Source: an uncultured Bacilli bacterium (lineage in GTDB: Bacteria; Bacillota_I; Bacilli_A; RF39; UBA660). Taken from it: 7,504 bases of DNA. The first letter of the stretch is position 1. Each line of letters begins with the position of its first letter. The DNA lies in NCBI GenBank assembly GCA_947632275.1, contig CANROR010000056.1, positions 1 to 7,504 on the forward strand, given 5' to 3'. The notes below the pieces were generated by a model, which was given only the letters and a program-made list of their open reading frames with translations, was not told the DNA's origin and did no database searches. The position numbers and the translations under genes are program-made. Positions 1 through 5,445 of this stretch are shown one piece after another.

Positions 1-254
1 TAAATAATATTTCTATTGACTGTGATTGTGATTCTAATCCGCATGACCCCGAAATGGCAGATATAGGAATTTATGCGAGTCTTGATCCGGTTGCCATTGA
101 CCAATGTTCTTATGATACGATTATGAATTCAACGGATGAAGGAAAGGCTAGTTTAGTAAAAAGAATGACTGATTTACACGCTATTCATACGGTTGAAGAA
201 GCAGAACTATTAGGAATAGGGTCTAGAGAATACGAAATAATTAACATAGATTAG
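1..254 (+). CDS. DUF362 domain protein, C-terminal fragment
   Basis: The reading frame is open from the left window edge (first full codon at base 3) to a TAG stop at 252-254, giving 83 residues of the C-terminus; the start lies outside the window. The fragment opens with a Cys-rich DCDCD stretch followed by HDPEMADIGIYASLDPVAIDQ, then a helical tail with an RMTDLHAIHT segment and a final LLGIGSREYEI. The DIGI-ASLDPVA-DQ block near the end is the hallmark of DUF362 proteins, which often also carry 4Fe-4S ferredoxin motifs and are presumed redox or iron-sulfur proteins of unknown reaction. No CxxCxxC ferredoxin motif is visible in the part present. The ATG at base 54 is internal to the conserved block, so it is not the start. 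The next gene begins 15 nt downstream, which suggests co-transcription. The family call is firm; the function is unknown. Confidence 0.85.
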   Translation, partial: NNISIDCDCDSNPHDPEMADIGIYASLDPVAIDQCSYDTIMNSTDEGKASLVKRMTDLHAIHTVEEAELLGIGSREYEIINID

Positions 255-269
255 TACAGGAGGTTTTTT

Positions 270-845
270 ATGTTATTCGGCAAAGTTTACGATGATACGT
301 TATGGCTTATGTTAAAAGCCGATAATAAAAATAGAGAAAAAATAATTGAATTTATTAAGGAATTGCCGGAAGAAGTAATTTTAAAAATTCGGCAAGATAT
401 TACGCGAGTTATGACTAAACCGGGTAAAAGTGTTGTCCAAAATTTATATGATGCAAATACCCGTTATCAAATTCATTTGGATGAAGAATGGTTAGATATT
501 GCTAAATCTTTAAAAGCCAATGATGATTATTCAGAAGTTTTTATTTTAACCTTATGTAATTATAAATTATTGGCATCTAAAAAAGGCAATGCTAAAAAAG
601 CCTTTGCTAAAGAATGGTTAGGCGATGTTTCTTATCAAGAAACTGATTTAAAAGTAGCGCCTGAAGCCAAAGATGAATTTGAATATGAAATTGTTGATAG
701 TCCACTTGGTATTTTAGTTACTTATAAAGATAAAAAATTAAGAAAGCATCATAAATATCTTTGGCCAACCCGCGACCAAATTGATTTTCAAAAAGAAAAT
801 CTTGGTGGCTTATCGCGCAAGAAAGTTAAAAGTAAGAGGGCCTAA
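270..845 (+). CDS. Hypothetical cytoplasmic protein (191 aa)
   Basis: I do not recognise this protein. The ATG at 270 is preceded by a near-perfect Shine-Dalgarno AGGAGGT at 258-264 with 5 nt spacing, which fixes the start. No signal peptide or membrane segment is visible. The N-terminal two thirds look mostly helical (residues 20-50 and 70-118). A likely beta hairpin follows around 137-155 (EYEIVDSPLGILVTYKDKK), and the tail from about 176 is basic, with several Lys and Arg among the last ten residues, as seen in nucleic-acid or ribosome-associated proteins; that last point is inference. It sits 15 nt after the DUF362 gene and 2 nt before the next unknown gene, so the three are probably one operon. 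Codon use matches the neighbours. Confidence is for the gene being real, not for any function. Confidence 0.85.
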   Translation: MLFGKVYDDTLWLMLKADNKNREKIIEFIKELPEEVILKIRQDITRVMTKPGKSVVQNLYDANTRYQIHLDEEWLDIAKSLKANDDYSEVFILTLCNYKLLASKKGNAKKAFAKEWLGDVSYQETDLKVAPEAKDEFEYEIVDSPLGILVTYKDKKLRKHHKYLWPTRDQIDFQKENLGGLSRKKVKSKRA

Positions 846-847
846 AA

Positions 848-1633
848 ATGCAAATAAGAAGTTTACAACCCCAATTAGATTATTTATATCTAAAAGAAAC
901 AGAAAGTTATTTATTTAATCCTTCGCAAAAGATGGATTCTCATCATATTGCAGAATATCTAAGCAATTATCTTGAAGCCGCGGAATTAACTGCCAAATTA
1001 CTAACTAAAGATCGCAAAAAATATAATGATGATGAATTTTTATATTATTTAACTCGAACAGCTTATGTTGAACTTAGTAAACAAAATGCCGTTTATTTAT
1101 TAAATAAAACATTTAATCAAAAGTATCAAAATTTTACAACCATTTTAACAACAATGACTACTAAATATTTGACTGAAGAAGGGCTTCAAGAATATATAAT
1201 CGGTTATAATGCTTTAGCAACTGAAAAAGCTTTAGTTGAAGGCAAATTATATTCTAAAGCGGAACTTAAAGATTTAATTGAAAAGCATCAAGTCCTTCTT
1301 TACGATGTCTTTGAAGGTGAATTCTCTGGAGCCGAATTTGAACACGAAGATTATGAAGAATTACCTATGATTGATTTTTATAATATTTTAAACAATAAAA
1401 TGGTTATTCGTCAAAATGCTTTAAAATATATTCGCGAACATGTAAGTCAAAAACAAATCGAACAAGTTATTCATGATTATCTTTTAAACTTGCAACAAAT
1501 GACCAAACAAATTATTTCACAAAGGGATAAATTTAGATATGAACAAGAATTCAGTTTAAAATGTAAACAAGAATTTAAAAAAACAGGCCAAATTAAAAAA
1601 CTCGAAAGAATGTTAACTAATTCGGTTAAATAA
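848..1633 (+). CDS. Hypothetical helical protein (261 aa)
   Basis: This protein is not recognised. The ATG at 848 lies 2 nt after the TAA of the preceding gene, with a Shine-Dalgarno AGAGGG at 835-840 inside the end of that gene, so translation of the two is probably coupled. The sequence looks almost wholly alpha-helical and is rich in Tyr, Leu, Lys and Glu. An acidic patch spans about residues 154-171 (EFEHEDYEEL), and a long charged helix runs from about 200 to the end (EQVIHDYLLNLQQMTKQI onward), possibly coiled-coil. There is no signal peptide, membrane segment, metal-binding Cys cluster or nucleotide-binding loop. Its close pairing with the 191-aa protein suggests that the two act together, perhaps as a complex; this is inference from spacing only. 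No terminator is seen after its TAA. Confidence 0.85.
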   Translation: MQIRSLQPQLDYLYLKETESYLFNPSQKMDSHHIAEYLSNYLEAAELTAKLLTKDRKKYNDDEFLYYLTRTAYVELSKQNAVYLLNKTFNQKYQNFTTILTTMTTKYLTEEGLQEYIIGYNALATEKALVEGKLYSKAELKDLIEKHQVLLYDVFEGEFSGAEFEHEDYEELPMIDFYNILNNKMVIRQNALKYIREHVSQKQIEQVIHDYLLNLQQMTKQIISQRDKFRYEQEFSLKCKQEFKKTGQIKKLERMLTNSVK

Positions 1634-1654
1634 ATATAAAACTTCTTAAAATTA

Positions 1655-1663
1655 TGCTAAAAT
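1655..1663 (+). promoter_or_regulatory. Extended -10 promoter for ttcA-like gene
   Basis: TG at 1655-1656 and TAAAAT at 1658-1663 form an extended -10 element (TGnTAAAAT), 25 nt ahead of the ATG at 1689. No good -35 is found at 16-18 nt upstream, which is common for extended -10 promoters. A Shine-Dalgarno AAGGAG (1675-1680) follows, with 8 nt to the start codon. The gene may also be read through from upstream, since no terminator separates it from the gene before. Confidence 0.5.
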
Positions 1664-1688
1664 AGTATTGTTTTAAGGAGTTTTTTAG

Positions 1689-2513
1689 ATGGAAGAATAT
1701 CAAGAAATCGAACGAAGTATTATTAAAACTTATCGCAAAACCATTTGGTCAAAGTTTGTTAAAGCGGTAAAAGATTATAAATTAATCAACGAAGGCGATA
1801 AAATTATGGTTTGTATAAGCGGGGGAAAAGATTCTTTTTTGCTAGCTAAATGCATTCAAGAATTACATCGCCATAGTGATGTTGCCTTTGAAGTAAAATA
1901 TGTGGTCATGAATCCGGGCTATAGTGATTATAATGTTGAAAAAATTAAAAATAATGCCCAAAGATTAAACCTTGATTTAGAAATTTTTAAAAGCGATATT
2001 TTTGAAGTGGTGAAAAGAAGTGGCGGTAAAAGTCCATGTTATTTATGTGCACGGATGCGTCGGGGTTTTTTATATGGTAAAGCCGAAGAGTTAGGTTGTA
2101 ATAAAATAGCTTTAGGTCATCACTTTGATGATGTAATTGAAACGACGCTTTTATCGATGTTTTATGGTTCTGAGATTAAGACAATGATGCCCAAGTTAAA
2201 AAGTACAAACTTTGAAGGATTAGAACTCATTAGACCATTATATTTAGTGAAAGAACAAGATATTTTAACGTGGAAAAATCACAATAATTTAGATTTTATT
2301 AATTGTGCTTGTATGTTTACCGAAAATTGTAATTTAGAAGAAGGCGAAGGTAAGCGCTTAGAAATGAAAAAAATGATTCAAAGCTTAAGAAAAATTAATC
2401 CTAACATTGACCATAATATTTTTATGAGTTTAACAAATGTTAATTTAGATTGTGTTTTGGGTTATAATAAGGATGGTAAAGAATATAGCTTTTTAGATGA
2501 TTATGATAAATAG
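1689..2513 (+). CDS. ttcA: TtcA-family tRNA 2-thiocytidine biosynthesis protein
   Basis: This is a PP-loop ATPase of the TtcA/TilS superfamily (274 aa). Characterised TtcA proteins adenylate C32 of certain tRNAs and replace its oxygen with sulfur, using a 4Fe-4S cluster held by three cysteines. Visible here are the PP-loop SGGKDS (residues 44-49), the CxxC pair C117/C120 in PCYLCARMRRG, the GHHFDD block (143-148), a conserved MMPKLKSTNFEG segment (166-177) followed by IRPLYLV, and a further Cys group at 206, 208 and 214 that could supply the third cluster ligand. It is soluble. Length and motif order agree with the TtcA-like proteins common in clostridia and relatives. These form a branch apart from proteobacterial TtcA, so the exact tRNA target here is inferred. 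Start at ATG 1689 is supported by AAGGAG with 8 nt spacing. Stop is TAG. Confidence 0.85.
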   Translation: MEEYQEIERSIIKTYRKTIWSKFVKAVKDYKLINEGDKIMVCISGGKDSFLLAKCIQELHRHSDVAFEVKYVVMNPGYSDYNVEKIKNNAQRLNLDLEIFKSDIFEVVKRSGGKSPCYLCARMRRGFLYGKAEELGCNKIALGHHFDDVIETTLLSMFYGSEIKTMMPKLKSTNFEGLELIRPLYLVKEQDILTWKNHNNLDFINCACMFTENCNLEEGEGKRLEMKKMIQSLRKINPNIDHNIFMSLTNVNLDCVLGYNKDGKEYSFLDDYDK

Positions 2514-2543
2514 TTGGCAATATTAAGAAAGTTATTATAAAAT
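2514..2543 (+). promoter_or_regulatory. Sigma-A-type promoter for the SDR gene
   Basis: A -35 TTGGCA (2514-2519, five of six consensus bases) begins directly after the ttcA stop codon. A -10 follows, either TATAAA (2536-2541, spacer 16) or TAAAAT (2538-2543, spacer 18). The start codon at 2561 has a strong Shine-Dalgarno AGGAGG (2550-2555). The SDR gene can thus be expressed independently of ttcA. Confidence 0.6.
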
Positions 2544-2560
2544 ATTTTTAGGAGGATAAA

Positions 2561-3298
2561 ATGTTTGCAGAAAAAGTAGTTATTATCACAGGCGGAACGC
2601 GGGGCATTGGTTTCGAAACGGCTAGGCTTTTTGCTCAAGAAAAAGCCCAAGTAATAATTTTAGGTTCAAAAGAAGAAAGTGTAGTTAAAGCCCAAGATTT
2701 ATTAAAAAAAGCAGGATTAGAAGTTGAAGGTTATTATCCCAGTTTAAACGATATGAGCCAAATTGATGAAATGGTTGAAAAAATAATTTTAAAGTATGGT
2801 CATATCGATATTTTAATAAATAATGCGGGGATTTCCGCGAATAAAAAAATTGATGATACGACGAAAGACGAATTTGAAAAAATCATGAATTTAAATGTTA
2901 ATGCGGTATTTAATATGACGAAAGCGGTTGTGCCTTATATGAAAGAACAAAGGGAAGGTGTTATTTTAAATACTAGTTCGATGGTTAGTATCTATGGGCA
3001 ACCATCAGGTGTTGGCTATCCGGCTTCCAAATTCGCAGTTAATGGCATAACTAAATCCCTAGCTCGGGAATTAGGCCCTTATAATATTCGTGTTAATGCG
3101 GTAGCGCCTGGCATTATTAAAACCGATATGGTGGCTAGTCTTCCCCAAGAAATGATTGAACCTTTAATTAAAAGTGTGCCTTTAGGACGAATTGGTGAAC
3201 CTGAAGATATTGCCAATGCCTTTTTGTTTTTAGCTAGTCCCCAAGCTAGTTATATAACGGGCGTAATTTTATCAGTTGATGGGGCAGCTCGAAATTAA
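2561..3298 (+). CDS. SDR family NAD(P)-dependent oxidoreductase (FabG-like)
   Basis: This is a classical short-chain dehydrogenase/reductase of 245 aa, the usual family length, and soluble. The order of motifs is complete: cofactor loop TGGTRGIG (residues 10-17), NNAG (87-90), catalytic Asn112, Ser140, Tyr153 and Lys157 (YPASK), then VAPG (181-184) and the C-terminal TGVILSVDGA. The second beta strand ends in GSKEES with no Asp at the usual NAD-selecting place, which favours NADPH (inference). The closest well-known enzyme is 3-oxoacyl-ACP reductase FabG, but many sugar, alcohol and steroid reductases share this pattern. No other fatty-acid synthesis gene is nearby, so the substrate is left open. 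It stands alone between two promoters with no metabolic partner beside it. ATG 2561 follows AGGAGG by 5 nt. Confidence 0.9.
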   Translation: MFAEKVVIITGGTRGIGFETARLFAQEKAQVIILGSKEESVVKAQDLLKKAGLEVEGYYPSLNDMSQIDEMVEKIILKYGHIDILINNAGISANKKIDDTTKDEFEKIMNLNVNAVFNMTKAVVPYMKEQREGVILNTSSMVSIYGQPSGVGYPASKFAVNGITKSLARELGPYNIRVNAVAPGIIKTDMVASLPQEMIEPLIKSVPLGRIGEPEDIANAFLFLASPQASYITGVILSVDGAARN

Positions 3299-3312
3299 CA
3301 ATAAAAAATAAT

Positions 3313-3338
3313 GAGAATAGTTTGCGAAACTAATTATC
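3313..3338. repeat. Imperfect dyad over the PH-gene promoter
   Basis: The centre is a perfect 6-bp inverted repeat, TAGTTT-gcg-AAACTA (3318-3332). Weaker symmetry extends outward to GAGAAT on the left and ATTATC on the right if one bulge and one mismatch are allowed. It overlaps the proposed -35 (3322-3327) of the downstream gene, so it could be a repressor operator. As RNA it would be a weak hairpin without a clean U-run, so it is a poor terminator for the SDR gene. Confidence 0.4.
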
Positions 3339-3350
3339 TTGTTATAAAAT
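3322..3350 (+). promoter_or_regulatory. Promoter for the PH-domain/propeller/LysM genes
   Basis: A -35 TTGCGA (3322-3327, four of six consensus bases) and a -10 TAAAAT (3345-3350) lie 17 nt apart. TATAAA at 3343-3348 is an alternative -10. The Shine-Dalgarno AGGTGA (3357-3362) sits 4 nt before ATG 3367. The -35 is buried in a dyad, which suggests regulation by a DNA-binding protein (inference). Confidence 0.5.
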
Positions 3351-3366
3351 AGAAATAGGTGATTAT

Positions 3367-3807
3367 ATGAACGACGTTTATAAAATGGTTATGGATTTTA
3401 AACATAAATACCCCGGAAGTGTAGCATGGCGAGTAAAAAAACATTGCCAAGTTATTGAAAAGCATCTTAATCCGGGTGAAAAAGTTATTTATGCTTTTTG
3501 TGGTCAAAAAAATATGGAATTTTATGATATTTTTACTTCTTGTGTTGTAGTGTTAACTAATAAACGCCTATTAATTGGTCAAAAAAGAGTTGTTTGGGGT
3601 TATTTTTTAAGCTCAATAACTCCCGATTTATACAATGATTTACAAGTTTATCAAGGCTTATTATTTGGTAAAATTACCATAGATACGGTTAAAGAAGAAG
3701 TTATTTTAAGTAATTTACCGAAAAAGGGTTTAGATGATATTGAAACGAATATCACGGAATTTATGATGAAAGAAAAACAAAAATATAAACCTAGAGAAGA
3801 AATATAA
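3367..3807 (+). CDS. Bacterial PH-like domain protein (bPH_3/YokE type)
   Basis: This is a small soluble protein of 146 aa. After an N-terminal helical part (residues 1-35) comes NPGEKVIYAFCGQKN, then the typical bacterial PH-like strand VVVLTNKRLLIGQKR (61-74), a central ITPDLYNDLQVYQGLLFGKITIDT segment, and a C-terminal helix (about 121-140) ending in a charged tail. The LTNKRLL core followed by the GLLFG-ITIDT strands is the signature of the bPH_3 (YokE-like) fold, in which such domains are thought to bind proteins or membranes; no enzyme activity is expected. There is no signal peptide. Its TAA overlaps the ATG of the next gene by one base (TAATG), so it is translationally coupled to a membrane-anchored protein. 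Acting as its cytoplasmic partner is plausible but inferred. Confidence 0.75.
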   Translation: MNDVYKMVMDFKHKYPGSVAWRVKKHCQVIEKHLNPGEKVIYAFCGQKNMEFYDIFTSCVVVLTNKRLLIGQKRVVWGYFLSSITPDLYNDLQVYQGLLFGKITIDTVKEEVILSNLPKKGLDDIETNITEFMMKEKQKYKPREEI

Positions 3808-4871
3808 TGAAAAAAAGACTAAGATTTTTATTATTTTTCATTATATTAATTGTCGTTTTTTTCTTTTTATTTTTTTCACCACGCAATTATGAACAAAAAT
3901 ATCAAATTTCTGGTGCAGATATTACCGAAAAATACGATAAAAAGGTGAAACAATATTATTTAACTATAACCATTGATGGTAAAAATTTTTCTTATGTAAC
4001 CAAGGATAAATATACGCATCAAAGAAAACTTATCGAAAAAGTCGAAATTATAAAAGAAAATAATACTTTTTGTATTAAGCCTCAAAGTAAAAAATTAGCC
4101 TTATATCCTCTTTGTTATCAAGATAACGAATTAGTATCTTACTATGCCCTAAATTCGAAACTAAATGATAATATCCTAGAAAATTATGAAAAAATAAATA
4201 TTTATGATTTTAATAATAAAAATTATTTACTTTGGAATTATCAAAATTTTATCTATCTGAATAAAGAAACCACGGAACAGTTTAAGATTAACGATACGGA
4301 TTTGTATAATTTAAAATTAGTATATAGCACCAATCGTTATTTACTTATTCCCAATCAAGAAGACGAATTTAGTTTTAATAAAATTTGGGTAATTGATGCC
4401 CAAAAAGGGAAGATGAAAGAATATAAATTAAATAAAGATATATACTTTGATAGTTATTATTTGGGCGATTACAAAGATAAAGTTTATTTAGTTGATCGGA
4501 AAAATAGTCAAGAATACGAAATAAATTTAAAAAATGGTAAACTAGCTAAAACAAGTGGTAAAATCTTAAGAAATAATAAATGGGAAAAAATATCTCTAAG
4601 TAAATTAATTCATAATGAATTACAATTTGAAAACAATACTTTTATTACGTATAGTTTGGAAGATAACTTTTTGTATGCTTTAGTTGGTGATACCAAAATT
4701 AAATTAGTTAATCGCCCAATTGCTACTATTATCAAAGCTAATGATTATGATATTTATTATGTTAGCGAAGATAGTTTATATTATTTTAATTTTTTCACGG
4801 GCGAAAAGAAAATATTTTCTTATAGCGAATGGAATTTTAATTATCAAAATATGATTTATGTTTTTGATTAA
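3807..4871 (+). CDS. Membrane-anchored protein, probable beta-propeller ectodomain
   Basis: The family is not recognised (354 aa). Residues 1-6 are basic (MKKRLR) and residues 7-23 form one very hydrophobic Phe/Ile-rich segment. No lipobox Cys or clear signal-peptidase site follows, so this is most likely an uncleaved signal anchor with the rest outside the membrane. The ectodomain is rich in Tyr, Asn and Lys. It repeats a strand pattern of the type NKIWVIDAQKGKMKEYKL (191-208), DKVYLVDRKNSQEYEINL (224-241) and DSLYYFNFFTGEKKIF (322-337), each a hydrophobic strand, a polar turn and a second strand, as in beta-propeller blades. This fold is inference. Only two Cys are present (89, 103). The start codon overlaps the stop of the PH-like gene as TAATG, with only a weak purine-rich ribosome site (AGAGAAGA) before it, so coupling is likely. 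Confidence 0.75.
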   Translation: MKKRLRFLLFFIILIVVFFFLFFSPRNYEQKYQISGADITEKYDKKVKQYYLTITIDGKNFSYVTKDKYTHQRKLIEKVEIIKENNTFCIKPQSKKLALYPLCYQDNELVSYYALNSKLNDNILENYEKINIYDFNNKNYLLWNYQNFIYLNKETTEQFKINDTDLYNLKLVYSTNRYLLIPNQEDEFSFNKIWVIDAQKGKMKEYKLNKDIYFDSYYLGDYKDKVYLVDRKNSQEYEINLKNGKLAKTSGKILRNNKWEKISLSKLIHNELQFENNTFITYSLEDNFLYALVGDTKIKLVNRPIATIIKANDYDIYYVSEDSLYYFNFFTGEKKIFSYSEWNFNYQNMIYVFD

Positions 4872-4879
4872 CACAAAAG

Positions 4880-4912
4880 CCTATTTATTCATAAGTTATA
4901 AATAGGAAGTGA
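4880..4912 (+). promoter_or_regulatory. Hairpin covering the LysM gene ribosome site
   Basis: A perfect 9-bp inverted repeat, CCTATTTAT (4880-4888) and ATAAATAGG (4898-4906), encloses a 9-nt loop. The last AGG of the right arm is the start of the Shine-Dalgarno AGGAAGTGA (4904-4912), 4 nt before ATG 4917. The hairpin would partly hide the ribosome site. With no U-run after it, it is not a terminator. The stem is mostly A-U, so it would be weak and could respond to temperature or to translation of the gene before. Confidence 0.4.
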
Positions 4913-4916
4913 AAAA

Positions 4917-5360
4917 ATGAATTATTATCGAATTAAAAATGGCGATACTTTATCCGGGATTGCCCAAAAGTTTAACACAACCTTAGATGAATTACAAAAA
5001 TTAAATGCAGGTTATTTAAATGATTTAAGAGTTGGAATGGATATTGTTGTTCCTAAAAATAAAGAACAATATTTTAATGTTTATACGATTGAAGCTGGCG
5101 ATTCTTTATATGGGATTGCGCGAAAATATAATATTAATCCGCAATTACTTGCTAGTTTAAATGGTCTAAATATGGAAGATTATATTTATCCTAATCAAGA
5201 ATTATTAATTCCGAAAAGTGGCTATAGTTATTACATAACGGCCGAAGGCGATACCATTGATACTGTGGCCAACATGTTTAAAACAAATAAAGGCAAGGTT
5301 TTAGAAGAAAATCCGACCATCTATTTATTAAAAGATCAAGTGTTAGTAAATAAACGATAA
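4917..5360 (+). CDS. Triple-LysM protein without signal peptide
   Basis: This 147-aa protein is made almost wholly of LysM repeats. LysM 1 covers residues 3-46 (YYRIKNGDTLSGIAQKFN at its start), LysM 2 covers 55-99 (VYTIEAGDSLYGIARKYN), and LysM 3 covers about 104-146 and is degenerate: it keeps AEGDTIDTVANMF but lacks the usual final P-G-Q type ending. LysM domains bind the N-acetylglucosamine backbone of peptidoglycan or related glycans. No signal peptide, lipobox or membrane segment precedes the first repeat, which starts at residue 3. Such leaderless LysM proteins include spore-coat proteins such as SafA; that role here is only a possibility. Alternatively it leaves the cell by another route. 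It follows the propeller protein by 45 nt and ends at a terminator, so it is probably the last gene of that transcript. Confidence 0.88.
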   Translation: MNYYRIKNGDTLSGIAQKFNTTLDELQKLNAGYLNDLRVGMDIVVPKNKEQYFNVYTIEAGDSLYGIARKYNINPQLLASLNGLNMEDYIYPNQELLIPKSGYSYYITAEGDTIDTVANMFKTNKGKVLEENPTIYLLKDQVLVNKR

Positions 5361-5381
5361 AAGTCAATTTTTGGCTTTTTT
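5359..5381 (+). terminator. Intrinsic terminator overlapping the LysM stop codon
   Basis: The arms AAAAGTCA (5359-5366) and TGGCTTTT (5372-5379) pair over 8 bp with one G-U pair and a 5-nt loop. A run of T at 5376-5381 overlaps the right arm. The left arm begins inside the TAA stop codon (5358-5360). It ends the PH/propeller/LysM transcript before the next promoter. Confidence 0.7.
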
Positions 5382-5394
5382 ATTTGCAGTCTTA

Positions 5395-5423
5395 TTGCTA
5401 TTTTTTTTTGCATTTGATAAAAT
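5395..5423 (+). promoter_or_regulatory. Promoter of the five-TM protein, T9 tract in spacer
   Basis: The -35 TTGCTA (5395-5400) and the extended -10 TGaTAAAAT (5415-5423) are separated by exactly 17 nt. The first nine bases of the spacer are an unbroken T run (5401-5409). A change in tract length would alter the spacer from its optimum, a known way of switching surface-protein genes in mycoplasmas. The gene downstream is a membrane protein with a large outside domain. Confidence 0.65.
5401..5409. repeat. Homopolymer T9 in promoter spacer
   Basis: Nine consecutive T lie between the -35 and -10 boxes of the following gene. Such tracts are prone to slippage during replication. In a genome this rich in A and T, a run of nine can also occur by chance. 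Confidence 0.8.
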
Positions 5424-5430
5424 TATTTTA

Positions 5431-5440
5431 AAGGTGGGAT
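5431..5440 (+). promoter_or_regulatory. Ribosome binding site selecting the GTG start
   Basis: AAGGTGGGAT contains a good Shine-Dalgarno (AAGGTGG, 5431-5437), 8 nt before GTG 5446. The ATG at 5439 overlaps the ribosome site, is in another frame and would give only 13 codons. The next in-frame ATG (5473) lacks a ribosome site at the right distance. GTG is therefore the best start. Confidence 0.7.
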
Positions 5441-5445
5441 GATCC

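Noticed and set aside
2561..3298. Naming the SDR gene fabG
   Set aside because: The motifs fit FabG but also many other reductases, and no fatty-acid synthesis gene is next to it.
3856..3877. T-rich tracts in the start of the propeller gene as a frame-shifting switch
   Set aside because: The runs are broken into short pieces by C and A and simply encode the Phe-rich membrane segment.
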